The position numbers were made by a program, and so were the translations under genes. A stretch of DNA of 64,000 bases. Source: Allomuricauda sp. TMED12 (GTDB lineage: Bacteria; Bacteroidota; Bacteroidia; Flavobacteriales; Flavobacteriaceae). Positions 50,248 through 60,477 of the stretch are shown here, piece by piece (within the stretch, counting starts at the first letter, position 1; each line of letters opens with the position of its first letter). The notes under the pieces are model-generated. The model was not told the DNA's origin. It saw nothing but the letters and a program-made list of their open reading frames with translations, and did no database searches. Where the stretch lies: positions 1-64,000 of the forward strand of contig NHBR02000002.1 in NCBI GenBank assembly GCA_002167435.2. The letters are read 5' to 3'.

Positions 50248-53100
50248 ATGCCCAAGAGAAAAGATTTAAATTCCATTTTGATTATTGGTTCTGGTCCGAT
50301 TATCATCGGTCAGGCATGTGAGTTCGATTATTCAGGTTCCCAAGCACTTAGATCGCTTCGGGAGGACGGTATTGAAACTATTTTGATAAACAGCAACCCC
50401 GCCACTATTATGACGGACCCGACCATGGCGGACCATGTTTATCTAAAACCTTTGAATACCAAATCCATAGTCGAAATACTTAAAAACCATCCAAATATTG
50501 ATGCTGTATTGCCGACCATGGGTGGACAAACTGCACTGAATCTTTGTATCGAGGCCGATGAAAAAGGTATTTGGGAAGATTTTGGAGTGGAAATCATTGG
50601 GGTTGATATTGATGCCATCAATATTACCGAAGACCGTGAAAAGTTTAGGGAATTGATGCTCAAAATAGGTGTGGGCATGCCTCCGCAGGCTTCGGCAACA
50701 TCGTTCCTAAAAGGAAAGGAAATTGCACAAGAGTTTGGTTTTCCATTGGTAATTAGGGCTTCTTTTACCCTTGGAGGTGCTGGTGCTGGTATCGTATATG
50801 ATCCCGAACATTTTGATGATATGTTGAGCCATGGTCTGGAAGTTTCTCCGATCCACGAGGTAATGATCGATAAGGCCTTGATGGGCTGGAAAGAATATGA
50901 ACTGGAATTGCTACGTGACAAAAACGACAACGTGGTCATCATCTGTACCATCGAGAATATGGACCCAATGGGTATCCACACAGGGGATTCCATTACCGTA
51001 GCCCCTGCAATGACCTTGTCCGATAGGACGTTCCAACGCATGAGGGATATGGCCATCCACATGATGCGTAGTATAGGGGACTTCGCAGGTGGATGTAACG
51101 TTCAGTTTGCCGTGAGCCCGGATGAGAAAGAAGATATTATCGCTATCGAGATCAACCCAAGGGTATCCAGATCATCTGCTTTGGCCTCCAAGGCTACAGG
51201 ATATCCGATTGCCAAAATTGCCGCTAAATTGGCCATTGGTTACACGTTGGATGAGTTGGATAACCAGATTACCAGGTCTACATCAGCTTTGTTTGAACCC
51301 ACATTGGATTATGTTATCGTAAAAATACCTCGTTGGAACTTTGATAAGTTCGAAGGTTCCGACAGAACACTAGGTCTCCAGATGAAGTCCGTAGGAGAGG
51401 TGATGGGTATCGGGCGATCGTTCCAAGAAGCCTTGCACAAAGCCACGCAATCCCTCGAAATCAAGCGAAATGGATTGGGTGCCGATGGAAAAGGATACAA
51501 AGATTACGAAACTATTATTGAAAAATTGAGAGTACCCAGTTGGGACAGGGTTTTCGTTATCTACGATGCCATTCAACTTGGAATTCCATTAAAGCGTATC
51601 CACGAAATCACCAAGATAGATATGTGGTTCCTTAAACAATACGAGGAATTGCACTTCTTGGAAATGGAAATATCAAAATACACGATAGAAAGCTTGCCCA
51701 AGGCATTGTTGTTGGAAGCAAAGCAGAAAGGTTTTGCCGATAGACAGATTGCCCATATGTTGGATTGTTATGAAAGCGAGGTGCATAGCAAAAGGACTGA
51801 CCTGAATATCAATCGTGTGTATAAATTGGTGGATACCTGTGCTGCTGAGTTTAAAGCGGTGACTCCTTATTATTATTCCACTTTCGAAGAAGAAATAGAG
51901 ACTGCTGACGGTACTAAATACGTGGCCAACGACAGTGTGGTTACCGATAAGAAAAAAGTGGTTGTCCTAGGGTCCGGACCAAACCGAATTGGGCAGGGAA
52001 TCGAGTTCGATTACTGTTGTGTGCATGGCGTTCTGGCCGCAGCCGAGTGCGGTTATGAGACCATTATGATCAATTGCAACCCAGAAACCGTTTCCACGGA
52101 TTTTGATACGGCGGACAAATTATATTTTGAGCCTGTATTTTGGGAACATATCTATGATATTATCCTTCACGAAAAACCAGAAGGTGTAATTGTACAGTTG
52201 GGAGGCCAAACCGCATTGAAATTGGCCGAAAAACTAGATAAGTACGGAATAAATATTATAGGAACCAGTTTCCAATCTTTGGATTTGGCCGAGGACCGTG
52301 GAAGTTTTTCCACCTTGTTGAAAGACAACGATATTCCTTATCCACGATTTGGAGTGGCCGAGACCGCAGATGAAGCTTTAGACTTGGCCGAGGAATTAAA
52401 GTTCCCATTATTGGTGAGACCATCTTATGTATTGGGTGGCCAGGGAATGAAAATCGTGATCAACAAAGAGGAACTGGAAGCACATGTGGTGGATTTGTTG
52501 CGTAAAATACCGAATAACAAATTGCTGTTGGACCATTATTTGGATGGTGCTATCGAAGCAGAGGCAGATGCCATTTGTGATGGTGAGGATGTATATATTA
52601 TTGGAATTATGGAGCACATTGAGCCATGTGGAATCCACTCAGGTGATTCCAACGCCACGCTTCCACCATTTAACCTAGGTGAGTTTGTATTGCAACAAAT
52701 TAAGGACCACACCAAAAAGATTGCCTTGGCACTTAACACCGTTGGATTGATCAACATTCAGTTTGCGATCAAGGATGATACTGTGTACATTATAGAGGCC
52801 AACCCAAGGGCGTCCCGTACGGTTCCGTTTATTGCAAAAGCATACAAGGAGCCTTATGTAAACTACGCAACCAAAGTAATGTTGGGCGAGAAAAAAGTCA
52901 AGGATTTTGACTTTAACCCGCATTTAGACGGTTATGCGATCAAGCAACCAGTATTCTCTTTCAACAAGTTCCCTAATGTGAATAAAAACTTGGGACCAGA
53001 AATGAAGAGTACAGGGGAGAGCATTCTATTTATTGATAGCTTAAAAGATGATGAGTTCTACAACTTGTACGCAAGGCGAAAAATGTACTTGAGTAAGTAA
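50248..53100 (+). CDS. carB: Carbamoyl-phosphate synthase large subunit
   Basis: 950 residues from ATG 50248; the frame opens at a TTG two codons earlier, which is less likely. Two homologous ATP-grasp halves are visible: IIGSGPIIIGQACEFDYSG and later VLGSGPNRIGQGIEFDYCC, with INSNPATIMTDP and INCNPETVSTDFD as matching second loops. It makes carbamoyl phosphate for arginine and pyrimidine synthesis with CarA, which is not in the window. Length is about 100 residues shorter than the E. coli CarB because the allosteric C-terminal domain is reduced or absent: the chain ends soon after SILFIDSLKDDEFYNLY. Confidence 0.95.
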   Translation: MPKRKDLNSILIIGSGPIIIGQACEFDYSGSQALRSLREDGIETILINSNPATIMTDPTMADHVYLKPLNTKSIVEILKNHPNIDAVLPTMGGQTALNLCIEADEKGIWEDFGVEIIGVDIDAINITEDREKFRELMLKIGVGMPPQASATSFLKGKEIAQEFGFPLVIRASFTLGGAGAGIVYDPEHFDDMLSHGLEVSPIHEVMIDKALMGWKEYELELLRDKNDNVVIICTIENMDPMGIHTGDSITVAPAMTLSDRTFQRMRDMAIHMMRSIGDFAGGCNVQFAVSPDEKEDIIAIEINPRVSRSSALASKATGYPIAKIAAKLAIGYTLDELDNQITRSTSALFEPTLDYVIVKIPRWNFDKFEGSDRTLGLQMKSVGEVMGIGRSFQEALHKATQSLEIKRNGLGADGKGYKDYETIIEKLRVPSWDRVFVIYDAIQLGIPLKRIHEITKIDMWFLKQYEELHFLEMEISKYTIESLPKALLLEAKQKGFADRQIAHMLDCYESEVHSKRTDLNINRVYKLVDTCAAEFKAVTPYYYSTFEEEIETADGTKYVANDSVVTDKKKVVVLGSGPNRIGQGIEFDYCCVHGVLAAAECGYETIMINCNPETVSTDFDTADKLYFEPVFWEHIYDIILHEKPEGVIVQLGGQTALKLAEKLDKYGINIIGTSFQSLDLAEDRGSFSTLLKDNDIPYPRFGVAETADEALDLAEELKFPLLVRPSYVLGGQGMKIVINKEELEAHVVDLLRKIPNNKLLLDHYLDGAIEAEADAICDGEDVYIIGIMEHIEPCGIHSGDSNATLPPFNLGEFVLQQIKDHTKKIALALNTVGLINIQFAIKDDTVYIIEANPRASRTVPFIAKAYKEPYVNYATKVMLGEKKVKDFDFNPHLDGYAIKQPVFSFNKFPNVNKNLGPEMKSTGESILFIDSLKDDEFYNLYARRKMYLSK

Positions 53101-53138
53101 ACTATATCAACTAGTATATAAACCTTTAAGGCGGTGTC

Positions 53139-53726
53139 CTAATCAACAAGTTCAAAAGATTCGGCAATCGTTTTAAAGGTTTTTTTATGCTCTATCTTTT
53201 TATTCTTTAAGGTCCAGGCCATGATCATATACACCCTATCGTCCCCTTCAATAAAGGTCAAAAAATAGGAGATTTCGTTGGCAACGCCCTCTATATTGGC
53301 ATCCAGCTCCATAGTTTCAGCATCCAACCCATTTATTTTCAAAAACTCTGGTTTGGTTTTACGGTTGATTTCTGTAGTTCGTGAAAGTATTTTTATTCTG
53401 GCGTCCCGATAATTCTGCATGATGGAAAGATCATCATCATATTGGTTTAAGTCACGATATACTTCTTCAAAACCAGCTTTGGGTTCGTCAATTACAAGAA
53501 GATATGCCTCTTTGAGCAGACTTTGATATTGCAAGGAAGCTTCTTCGTTCAAACCAGTGGTTCCTGTCATAAATTTTGGGATACTTAACTTGTAATCCTG
53601 ATTAATGGAAACTGTGTAGAAAGTCTCGGTGCCCAATGAAGAATCATCTTTTTTGTTTTTTGAGTCAATACATGATGTTATGGGAAAAAAAATGACCGAA
53701 ATAATGACGAAAAGACGACTTTTCAT
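53139..53726 (-). CDS. Hypothetical lipoprotein
   Basis: 195 residues from ATG 53726, lipoprotein (VIISVIFFPITSCIDSK). The mature chain has YKLSIPKFMTGTTGLNEEASLQYQSL, VIDEPKAGFEEVY and ISYFLTFIEGDDRVYMIMAWTLKNKK, resembling the PsbP-like or DUF1795-type exported domains that start with a LSIP-like strand. Single gene, convergent with carB. Confidence 0.68.
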   Translation of the reverse strand: MKSRLFVIISVIFFPITSCIDSKNKKDDSSLGTETFYTVSINQDYKLSIPKFMTGTTGLNEEASLQYQSLLKEAYLLVIDEPKAGFEEVYRDLNQYDDDLSIMQNYRDARIKILSRTTEINRKTKPEFLKINGLDAETMELDANIEGVANEISYFLTFIEGDDRVYMIMAWTLKNKKIEHKKTFKTIAESFELVD

Positions 53727-53946
53727 ATGGAAATGATTGTATTTCAATTATAACGAAGATAAAATTTAAATGGTTGTGAATGTATTAGACTGTTCAGTTT
53801 TCTATTAGACGTCATTTTTTTAGTTAAAATTCATTATTTCCTGAAGTTTGATTTTACGGTAAATGGATTTTTCCCCTCTCGCTACAAAATTTTCATCAAG
53901 AATAATAGCCATTAAATAAAATTTAACCAATATTAACAAGTACTAT

Positions 53947-53977
53947 TTGTGTGAATAGTTTGGGTAACCTAGTTTTG
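53947..53977 (+). promoter_or_regulatory. Promoter giving a near-leaderless transcript
   Basis: TTG at 53947-53949, 20 bases, TAGTTTTG at 53970-53977. The ATG at 53986 is only 8 bases after the -7 box, so transcription would begin at or just before the start codon. Confidence 0.6.
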
Positions 53978-53985
53978 TTCCCCAA

Positions 53986-54387
53986 ATGAAAAAGGCATTT
54001 GCAAAATACTTGTTTCCCCTATTCATCCTTTTATTGGGAGGATTCATTAATTTATATGCAGATTCGCAAGAAACTTCCTTTGCGGAAAATGCCTGCTATC
54101 TACAAAATTTAGAAAATCAACATTCCTACGCCTCGTTCAATGCGATGCAATTGGGTTTAGAGAAAAGGCACTGTGCCGAAATAGACGTTGAAGAACAAGA
54201 AGAACGTGAGGAAGAAGTAGCATCATATAGTTTTTCTTTTAAGTATGGCAGTTTTTTAACTGCCAATTTTTTTGACCCTTCTTGGGGCCAATTGTTTTTG
54301 GAATCTAACACCAATTGCGGGTTGTCACAACCCAAGTCCGCTTCATCCTTAAAGAAGCATGTTAGGTTTCAGGTGTTCAGAATTTAG
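53986..54387 (+). CDS. Small exported protein of unknown function, upstream of the efflux operon
   Basis: 133 residues with a signal peptide (YLFPLFILLLGGFINLYA). The mature part has a highly acidic run (IDVEEQEEREEEV) and then FSFKYGSFLTANFFDPSWGQLF; it ends KKHVRFQVFRI. No family is recognised. In layout (short exported protein, basic/hydrophobic end, first before a transport operon) it resembles the small gene at 27384-27758. It lies 145 bp before the efflux adaptor, separated by a hairpin. Confidence 0.6.
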   Translation: MKKAFAKYLFPLFILLLGGFINLYADSQETSFAENACYLQNLENQHSYASFNAMQLGLEKRHCAEIDVEEQEEREEEVASYSFSFKYGSFLTANFFDPSWGQLFLESNTNCGLSQPKSASSLKKHVRFQVFRI

Positions 54388-54402
54388 AATTTTACTTTTT
54401 GT

Positions 54403-54425
54403 GTAAAGAGCCTACGGCTCTTTAC
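54403..54425 (+). terminator. Hairpin between the small exported protein and the efflux operon
   Basis: Perfect 10-bp stem GTAAAGAGCC / GGCTCTTTAC with a TAC loop. No U-tract follows, so it may be a processing or partial-termination hairpin rather than a full stop. Confidence 0.5.
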
Positions 54426-54532
54426 AGATATCTACAACCCTTTGGGTAACAATCAATAACCGAGGGTAGGTCCCTTTATGCGGATTCGGACTTCCCTTGA
54501 TCATTTCTAAACATTTTTTAAACAATAAAACT

Positions 54533-55615
54533 ATGAGGAGATTTTCCATCTTCATCGGCTTGTTTGTGGCATTGAGCTATACAAGTTGCGAATCCAAAAA
54601 ACACGAAAACAAGGAAGAAACCAAGTATCTCGTATCAAGCCCCATTCAAAAGGATACTTCAATTACTAAAGACTATGTATGTCAAATCCATTCCATTAGA
54701 CACATCGAGCTTAGAGCTTTGGAAAAAGGATACCTGCAACATATTTATGTGGATGAAGGGCAACATGTAAAAAAAGGACAGCAAATGTTCCACATAATGC
54801 CAAATGTGTACGAAGCCGATCTGCAAAAAGCCAAAGCAGAGGCAGAGGTCGCTGAAATTGAATATAAAAACACCAAACTCCTGGCAGATGGCGATGTGGT
54901 ATCTGCGAACGAACTGGCCATGGCCAAAGCAGAATACGATAGGGCCAAAGCAGAGGTTAGTTTGGCAGAGACCCATTTGGGGTTTACAGATATCCGCGCC
55001 CCGTTTGATGGGATAATGGACCATTTGGAAGCAAGGGAAGGAAGCCTTTTGGATGAGGGAGAATTGTTGACCAACCTTTCCGACAACTCTAAGATGTGGG
55101 TCTATTTTAATGTTCCCGAGTCCGAGTATCTGGATTACATTATTAGTGCCAAAAAAGATGAAAAACAAGAAGTTGAACTTTTAATGGCCAATAACAAAAA
55201 ATTCAACCAGCCCGGTGTTGTTGAAACCATTGAAGGTGAATTCAACCACGAAACAGGGAACATTGCCTTTAGAGCAACCTTTTCCAATCCTGATGGTATT
55301 TTAAGGCATGGTGAAACGGGAAGTATCTTAATGAGGGTACCGTTGGACAAAGCTATGCTTATTCCACAAAAAGCAACTTTTGAGGTTTTGGACAAAAAAT
55401 ACGTGTTTGTTATTGATGAGAACGATACGGTACAGCAGCGTGAAATTGAAGTAGGTGCCGAACTTCCACATCTTTTTGTAGTGGAAAAAGGACTTTCGTT
55501 AAATGACAAAGTGCTCTTGGAGGGTATCCGTATGGTTAAAAGTGGAGAGAAAATTCACTACGAATTTGAGAAACCCGAATCCATACTGTCCAATCTTGAG
55601 TTGTACACTGAGTAA
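54533..55615 (+). CDS. RND efflux periplasmic adaptor (membrane fusion protein)
   Basis: 360 residues from ATG 54533, lipoprotein (LFVALSYTSCESKK). The biotinyl-lipoyl halves (LRALEKGYLQHIYVDEGQHVKKGQ and TDIRAPFDGIMDHLEAREGSLLDEGELLTNLSD) flank a coiled-coil hairpin (DLQKAKAEAEVAEIEYKNTK ... AKAEYDRAKAEVSLAET). Typical of AcrA/HlyD adaptors. It is first of three genes with the RND pump 23 bp downstream. Confidence 0.93.
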   Translation: MRRFSIFIGLFVALSYTSCESKKHENKEETKYLVSSPIQKDTSITKDYVCQIHSIRHIELRALEKGYLQHIYVDEGQHVKKGQQMFHIMPNVYEADLQKAKAEAEVAEIEYKNTKLLADGDVVSANELAMAKAEYDRAKAEVSLAETHLGFTDIRAPFDGIMDHLEAREGSLLDEGELLTNLSDNSKMWVYFNVPESEYLDYIISAKKDEKQEVELLMANNKKFNQPGVVETIEGEFNHETGNIAFRATFSNPDGILRHGETGSILMRVPLDKAMLIPQKATFEVLDKKYVFVIDENDTVQQREIEVGAELPHLFVVEKGLSLNDKVLLEGIRMVKSGEKIHYEFEKPESILSNLELYTE

Positions 55616-55638
55616 CAATCCCATAATCTTTAGTTATT

Positions 55639-58600
55639 ATGTTTAAAAAATTTATACACAGACCTGTATTGGCCATTGTGATTTCTGTCATAATTGTGTT
55701 TACGGGATTGTTGGCCATAAAACAACTGCCCATATCGCAGTTCCCCCAAATTGCGCCTACTACGGTAAATATATTTATAGCCTATCCCGGTTCAAGTGCC
55801 GATGTATTGGTGAAATCAACCCTAATTCCCTTGGAAACCTCGATTAATGGGGTACAAGGTATGCGGTATATCGCTTCCGATGCAACCAGTGCTGGAGAAG
55901 GAACCTTAAGGGTAATCTTTGAACCAGGCACCGACCCCAACCAAGCAGTGGTTCGGGTAAAGACCAGGGTAGACCAAGTAATGCCATTATTACCAGAACT
56001 GGTACAACGGGAAGGAGTGGTTATTACTCCTGTGCAGCCCAGTATGTTGATGTACGTTAACCTGTATAGTGATTCCAAGAACAACGATGAAAAGTTCTTA
56101 TACAACTATGCATACACTAAAATGATTCCTGAAATACAACGTATCAACGGTATCGCAAGTGCCAAGATTCTGGGTAGCCGTAAGTTTGCCATGCGGGTTT
56201 GGCTTAAACCAGACCGAATGCGAGCCTATAATGTTTCTGCAGAAGAAATACTGGAGGCCATGGAGGAGCAAAGCATCCTGGCCAGGCCTGGACGTTTAGG
56301 TAGAAGTTCCGGTAAAAAAGCACAATCGTTGGAATATGTATTGGTTTATCAGAACAGATATAATGAACCACAGCAATACAAGGATATCATTATTAAAGCC
56401 AATGAAGAAGGAGAGATTTTAAAATTAGGTGACGTCGCCGATGTGGAACTCGGAAGTGAGTTCTTTGATATCTATTCCAACTTGGATGGAAAACCATCGG
56501 CATCCATTGTATTAAAACAGACTTTTGGCAGTAACGGTAGTGATGTTATCAAATCCGTTAAAGAAAAATTGGATGAACTTGAGGCCGATATGCCACCGGG
56601 CATCGATTATAAGATCAGTTATGATGTATCCAATTTTTTGGATGCCTCTATTGATCAAGTATTGCATACCCTTCGAGATGCCTTTATCTTGGTGGCCATT
56701 GTGGTTTTCCTGTTCTTGGGTGATTGGCGCTCTACCTTAATCCCAATTATTGCCGTGCCCGTTTCCCTTATCGGGGCATTCTTTGTAATGCAGCTCTTTG
56801 GATTGTCCATCAATCTGATTACCCTGTTTGCCTTGGTACTGGCCATTGGTATTGTGGTGGATAACGCCATTGTGGTAGTAGAGGCCGTCCACGTTAAAAT
56901 GGAGGAGGAGAATCTCACGCCCTATAAAGCATCCTATGAAGTTTTAGGTGAAATCGGTGGGGCCATTGTTGCCATTACCTTGGTAATGACCTCTGTGTTT
57001 ATCCCCATTTCCTTCATGACAGGACCTGTAGGGGTTTTCTATAGGCAGTTTTCCATTACCATGGCAGGTTCTATTGTGATATCGGCTATTGTGGCCCTTA
57101 CCTTAACACCAGTGCTTTGTGCCATGATGTTGAAGAACACACATGGAAAACCACGAAGAAAGTCACCGGTAAATCGATTTATCGATTGGTTTAATGGTAG
57201 GTTCGAGAAACTTACGGGACGCTATGTTGGGGTGTTGAGCAAAATTGTAAATCGAAGAGTAGTTACTTTTGGACTATTGTTGGCATTTTGTGCAGGTATT
57301 TTCTTTACCAACCAAGTGCTACCGGCAGGATTTATTCCCAATGAGGACCAAGGGATGATCTATGCCATCATCCAGACTCCTCCGGGAGCTACTTTGGAAC
57401 GAACCAATGAAGTGGCCCGAAAACTTCAGGCCATTTGTGAAGAGACCGAAGGAGTAGAATCTGTTTCCTCTTTGGCAGGGTATGAAATTATGACAGAGGG
57501 TCGTGGTTCCAATGCAGGTACTTGTCTTATCAACCTAAAACCATGGTCAGAGCGAGAGCATTCCGTCCACGAGATTATGGAGGAGTTGGAAGAAGAGACT
57601 AAGGACCTTGGGGCTGTAATCGAATACTTTGAACCGCCAGCAGTTCCTGGTTTTGGTTCCTCTGGCGGTTTTGCCATGCGTTTGTTGGACAAGACCAATG
57701 GTACCGATTATCATGAGTTTGAGCGAATCAATAACGATTTTATGGATGCCTTGCGAGAACGTAAGGAACTGGCAGGTTTGTTCACGTTCTATGCCGCCAA
57801 TTATCCACAATATGAGTTGAAAATCAATAATAAGGCCGCCATGCAGAAGGGAGTTTCCATAGGAAGAGCGATGGAAAACCTCAACATTCTTATCGGTAGT
57901 ACCTATGAGCAAGGTTTTATCCGTTTTGGGCGATTCTTTAAGGTATATACCCAAGCGGCACCGGAATATCGTGGATTGCCCTCAGATTTGGAAAAACTCT
58001 TTGTGAAGAACGAAGAAGGCGAAATGGTACCCTATTCCGCATTTATGACCATGGAGAAAAAACTGGGTCCCAATGAGGTGACTCGATATAACCTTTATAA
58101 TTCTGCGGCTATTCGTGGATTACCAGCTGCTGGGTATACTAGTGGCGATGCCATTGGTGCCATAAAAGAAGTGGCCGAGCAAACCTTGCCTCGAGGCTAC
58201 GATATTGCTTGGGAGGGACTCTCCTATGATGAGGCACAACGTGGAAATGAATCCATTTACATATTTATGGTAGTGCTCATATTCGTGTATTTGGTTTTGG
58301 CCGCCCAGTACGAAAGCTTCTTGTTACCATTGGCGGTAATCCTTTCGCTCCCTGTTGGGGTGTTTGGATCCTTCATGTTGTTGAAGTTTATGGGATTGTC
58401 CAATGATGTATATGCTCAGATCGGTATGATCATGCTGGTGGGACTTTTAGGTAAAAACGCCGTATTGATCGTGGAATTTGCTGTTCAGAAGCATAGAGAA
58501 GGCATGCCTGTACTGGAAGCAGCCATTGAAGGCTCCAAACAACGTTTCAGGCCTATTTTAATGACATCTTTTGCATTTATCGCTGGTTTGATACCCTTGG

Positions 58601-58908
58601 TTGTTGCTTCAGGTGCAGGAGCCATTGGTAACCGTACCATTGGAGGTTCTGCCTTGGGAGGAATGCTTATCGGAACCATTTTCGGTGTGTTGCTGATACC
58701 TGGATTGTATTATGTATTTGCAAAAATGGCCGAAGGCAAGAGTCTTATTAAAGATGAACATGATGAGCCAATCTCAGAGGAGTTCTTCAAACATAATGAC
58801 ACTGAAAGCAAATTGCGCGCACGTTTGCGTGAAGTGAACAAACTTTTGAAAAAAATGACCACAAGAAATGGAAAGAAAAAGAAAAATGGTGACCAAGATG
58901 AAGCATAG
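55639..58908 (+). CDS. RND multidrug efflux pump, HAE1 type
   Basis: 1089 residues, the AcrB/MexB-like inner membrane pump with twelve membrane helices and two large periplasmic loops. It starts MFKKFIHRPVLAIVISVII. The proton-relay region reads IGIVVDNAIVVVEAVH: Asp408 is present but the second acid of AcrB's Asp pair is Asn409. The TM10 Lys is kept in MLVGLLGKNAVLIVEFA. The C-terminus continues into a Lys-rich tail. It is followed, with an 11-base overlap, by the outer membrane factor gene. No local TetR or MarR regulator is visible. Confidence 0.95.
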   Translation: MFKKFIHRPVLAIVISVIIVFTGLLAIKQLPISQFPQIAPTTVNIFIAYPGSSADVLVKSTLIPLETSINGVQGMRYIASDATSAGEGTLRVIFEPGTDPNQAVVRVKTRVDQVMPLLPELVQREGVVITPVQPSMLMYVNLYSDSKNNDEKFLYNYAYTKMIPEIQRINGIASAKILGSRKFAMRVWLKPDRMRAYNVSAEEILEAMEEQSILARPGRLGRSSGKKAQSLEYVLVYQNRYNEPQQYKDIIIKANEEGEILKLGDVADVELGSEFFDIYSNLDGKPSASIVLKQTFGSNGSDVIKSVKEKLDELEADMPPGIDYKISYDVSNFLDASIDQVLHTLRDAFILVAIVVFLFLGDWRSTLIPIIAVPVSLIGAFFVMQLFGLSINLITLFALVLAIGIVVDNAIVVVEAVHVKMEEENLTPYKASYEVLGEIGGAIVAITLVMTSVFIPISFMTGPVGVFYRQFSITMAGSIVISAIVALTLTPVLCAMMLKNTHGKPRRKSPVNRFIDWFNGRFEKLTGRYVGVLSKIVNRRVVTFGLLLAFCAGIFFTNQVLPAGFIPNEDQGMIYAIIQTPPGATLERTNEVARKLQAICEETEGVESVSSLAGYEIMTEGRGSNAGTCLINLKPWSEREHSVHEIMEELEEETKDLGAVIEYFEPPAVPGFGSSGGFAMRLLDKTNGTDYHEFERINNDFMDALRERKELAGLFTFYAANYPQYELKINNKAAMQKGVSIGRAMENLNILIGSTYEQGFIRFGRFFKVYTQAAPEYRGLPSDLEKLFVKNEEGEMVPYSAFMTMEKKLGPNEVTRYNLYNSAAIRGLPAAGYTSGDAIGAIKEVAEQTLPRGYDIAWEGLSYDEAQRGNESIYIFMVVLIFVYLVLAAQYESFLLPLAVILSLPVGVFGSFMLLKFMGLSNDVYAQIGMIMLVGLLGKNAVLIVEFAVQKHREGMPVLEAAIEGSKQRFRPILMTSFAFIAGLIPLVVASGAGAIGNRTIGGSALGGMLIGTIFGVLLIPGLYYVFAKMAEGKSLIKDEHDEPISEEFFKHNDTESKLRARLREVNKLLKKMTTRNGKKKKNGDQDEA

Positions 58909-60325
58909 AAAATCACTTTTAATCGGAATGATAGTGTTGGTGGCCTTTTATTCTTGTGTACCAACCCGTGAAATCAGAGACGAGAACATCGCCGTTCCCG
59001 ACAATTACCAAAACCAGTCTGCGGATACAGTAAACACTGGTTTGGTGGAGTGGAAGCAGTTTTTTAAAGATTCCAATCTCATTGCCCTGATCGATACGGC
59101 TCTGGTGAAGAACCAAGAGCTGAACATTATGTTGCAACGGGTGGACATGGCCAAGAATGTAATTCAGGCCAAAAAGGGTGAGTATTTGCCTTTTGTAAAC
59201 TTTCAAGCAGCTGCCGAAGTTGAAAAAGTGGGCGAATATACCCGAAATGGCGCCGTGGAAAAGAACTTGGAAGTTAAGGAAGGTGAAGAGTTCCCAGAAC
59301 CCCTGACCAATTATATGGTCGGGGCCTATGCTACATGGGAATTGGATGTTTGGAAGAAACTGCGCAATGAGAAAAAGGCTGCGGTTTTCGAATATCTGTC
59401 CAGTGTAGAAGGCAAGAACTTTATGGTGACCAATTTAGTGGCGGAAATTGCTAATTCCTATTATGAGTTGATGGCTTTGGACAATCAAATGGCAATAATT
59501 GACCAAAACTTGGAGATTCAGCAGAATGCGTTGCAAATGGTTAAGTTGCAAAAGCAAGCTGCACGTGCCACGGAATTGGCCGTTAAGCGTTTTCAGGCCG
59601 AGGTGATGAAAAACAGAAGCCATAAATATGAGATTCAACAACAAATAGTGGAGGTAGAGAACCGGTTGAACTTTTTGATTGGTCGTTCACCGCAGCATAT
59701 TCAGCGTGAGTCCGATAACTTTATCGATACGCCTATTGATACAGTATATGCGGGTATACCTTCGCAATTGTTGCAGAACCGCCCCGATGTACGTAGTGCC
59801 GAGTTTGAATTGGCAGCAGCCAAGTTGGATACCAAAGCGGCCAAGGCTAATTTTTATCCTCAGTTTACGATTAAGGCAGGTTTAGGTCTAGAAGCTTTTG
59901 ATACCAAATACCTCACGACTACGCCAGAATCTGTTTTATATTCAGCGATTGGAGACATGGTTGCTCCCTTGATCAACAGAAATGCAATCAAGGCGCAATA
60001 CAGAAATGCTACAGCTCAACAGTTGCAAGCGGTGTACGAATACGAAAAGGCCATTTTGAACGCATATATCGAGGTGGCCAACCAGTTGTCCAACATCGAA
60101 AATCTTAAAAAGAGCTATGAATTAAAAGATGGTCAAGTGCAGGCCCTAACGGAATCCATAGACCTGTCCACGCGTTTGTTCCAGTCCGCGAGAGTGGAAT
60201 ATATCGAAGTGCTTTTGGCACAACGTGAGGCTTTGGAATCCCGTATGGAACTGGTAGAGACCAAAAAAGACCAGATGCTGGCCCAGGTAAATATGTACCG
60301 CGCCTTGGGCGGTGGCTGGAATTAA
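58898..60325 (+). CDS. TolC-family outer membrane efflux lipoprotein (NodT-like)
   Basis: 475 residues from ATG 58898, lipoprotein (IGMIVLVAFYSCVPTRE). It has two OEP repeats with long helices (LVAEIANSYYELMALDNQMA ... LAVKRFQAEVMKNRSHK; LLQNRPDVRSAEFELAAAKL ... AKANFYPQFTIKAG), the form of NodT/OprM channels. Its start overlaps the pump stop by 11 bases, indicating coupled translation. Completes the tripartite system. Confidence 0.94.
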   Translation: MKHRKSLLIGMIVLVAFYSCVPTREIRDENIAVPDNYQNQSADTVNTGLVEWKQFFKDSNLIALIDTALVKNQELNIMLQRVDMAKNVIQAKKGEYLPFVNFQAAAEVEKVGEYTRNGAVEKNLEVKEGEEFPEPLTNYMVGAYATWELDVWKKLRNEKKAAVFEYLSSVEGKNFMVTNLVAEIANSYYELMALDNQMAIIDQNLEIQQNALQMVKLQKQAARATELAVKRFQAEVMKNRSHKYEIQQQIVEVENRLNFLIGRSPQHIQRESDNFIDTPIDTVYAGIPSQLLQNRPDVRSAEFELAAAKLDTKAAKANFYPQFTIKAGLGLEAFDTKYLTTTPESVLYSAIGDMVAPLINRNAIKAQYRNATAQQLQAVYEYEKAILNAYIEVANQLSNIENLKKSYELKDGQVQALTESIDLSTRLFQSARVEYIEVLLAQREALESRMELVETKKDQMLAQVNMYRALGGGWN

Positions 60326-60379
60326 ATATCCCAAATCGATGGTTTTACCTGCTGTCTTGGCTATTGATTTACCCAAAAT

Positions 60380-60411
60380 GAAGCCCGATTCACAATTGTG
60401 AATCGGGCTTC
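60380..60411. terminator. Perfect 32-bp palindromic bidirectional terminator
   Basis: GAAGCCCGATTCAC, AATT loop, GTGAATCGGGCTTC, between the convergent TolC-like and RidA-like genes. A T-run (CTGATTTTAT) follows on the plus strand and CATTTTGGGT on the minus strand. Confidence 0.88.
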
Positions 60412-60477
60412 TGATTTTATCGTATTTAAAAATTTACGGTTTTAATAGTTGCTGAAAAATGTGTGCAGTTATAATTT

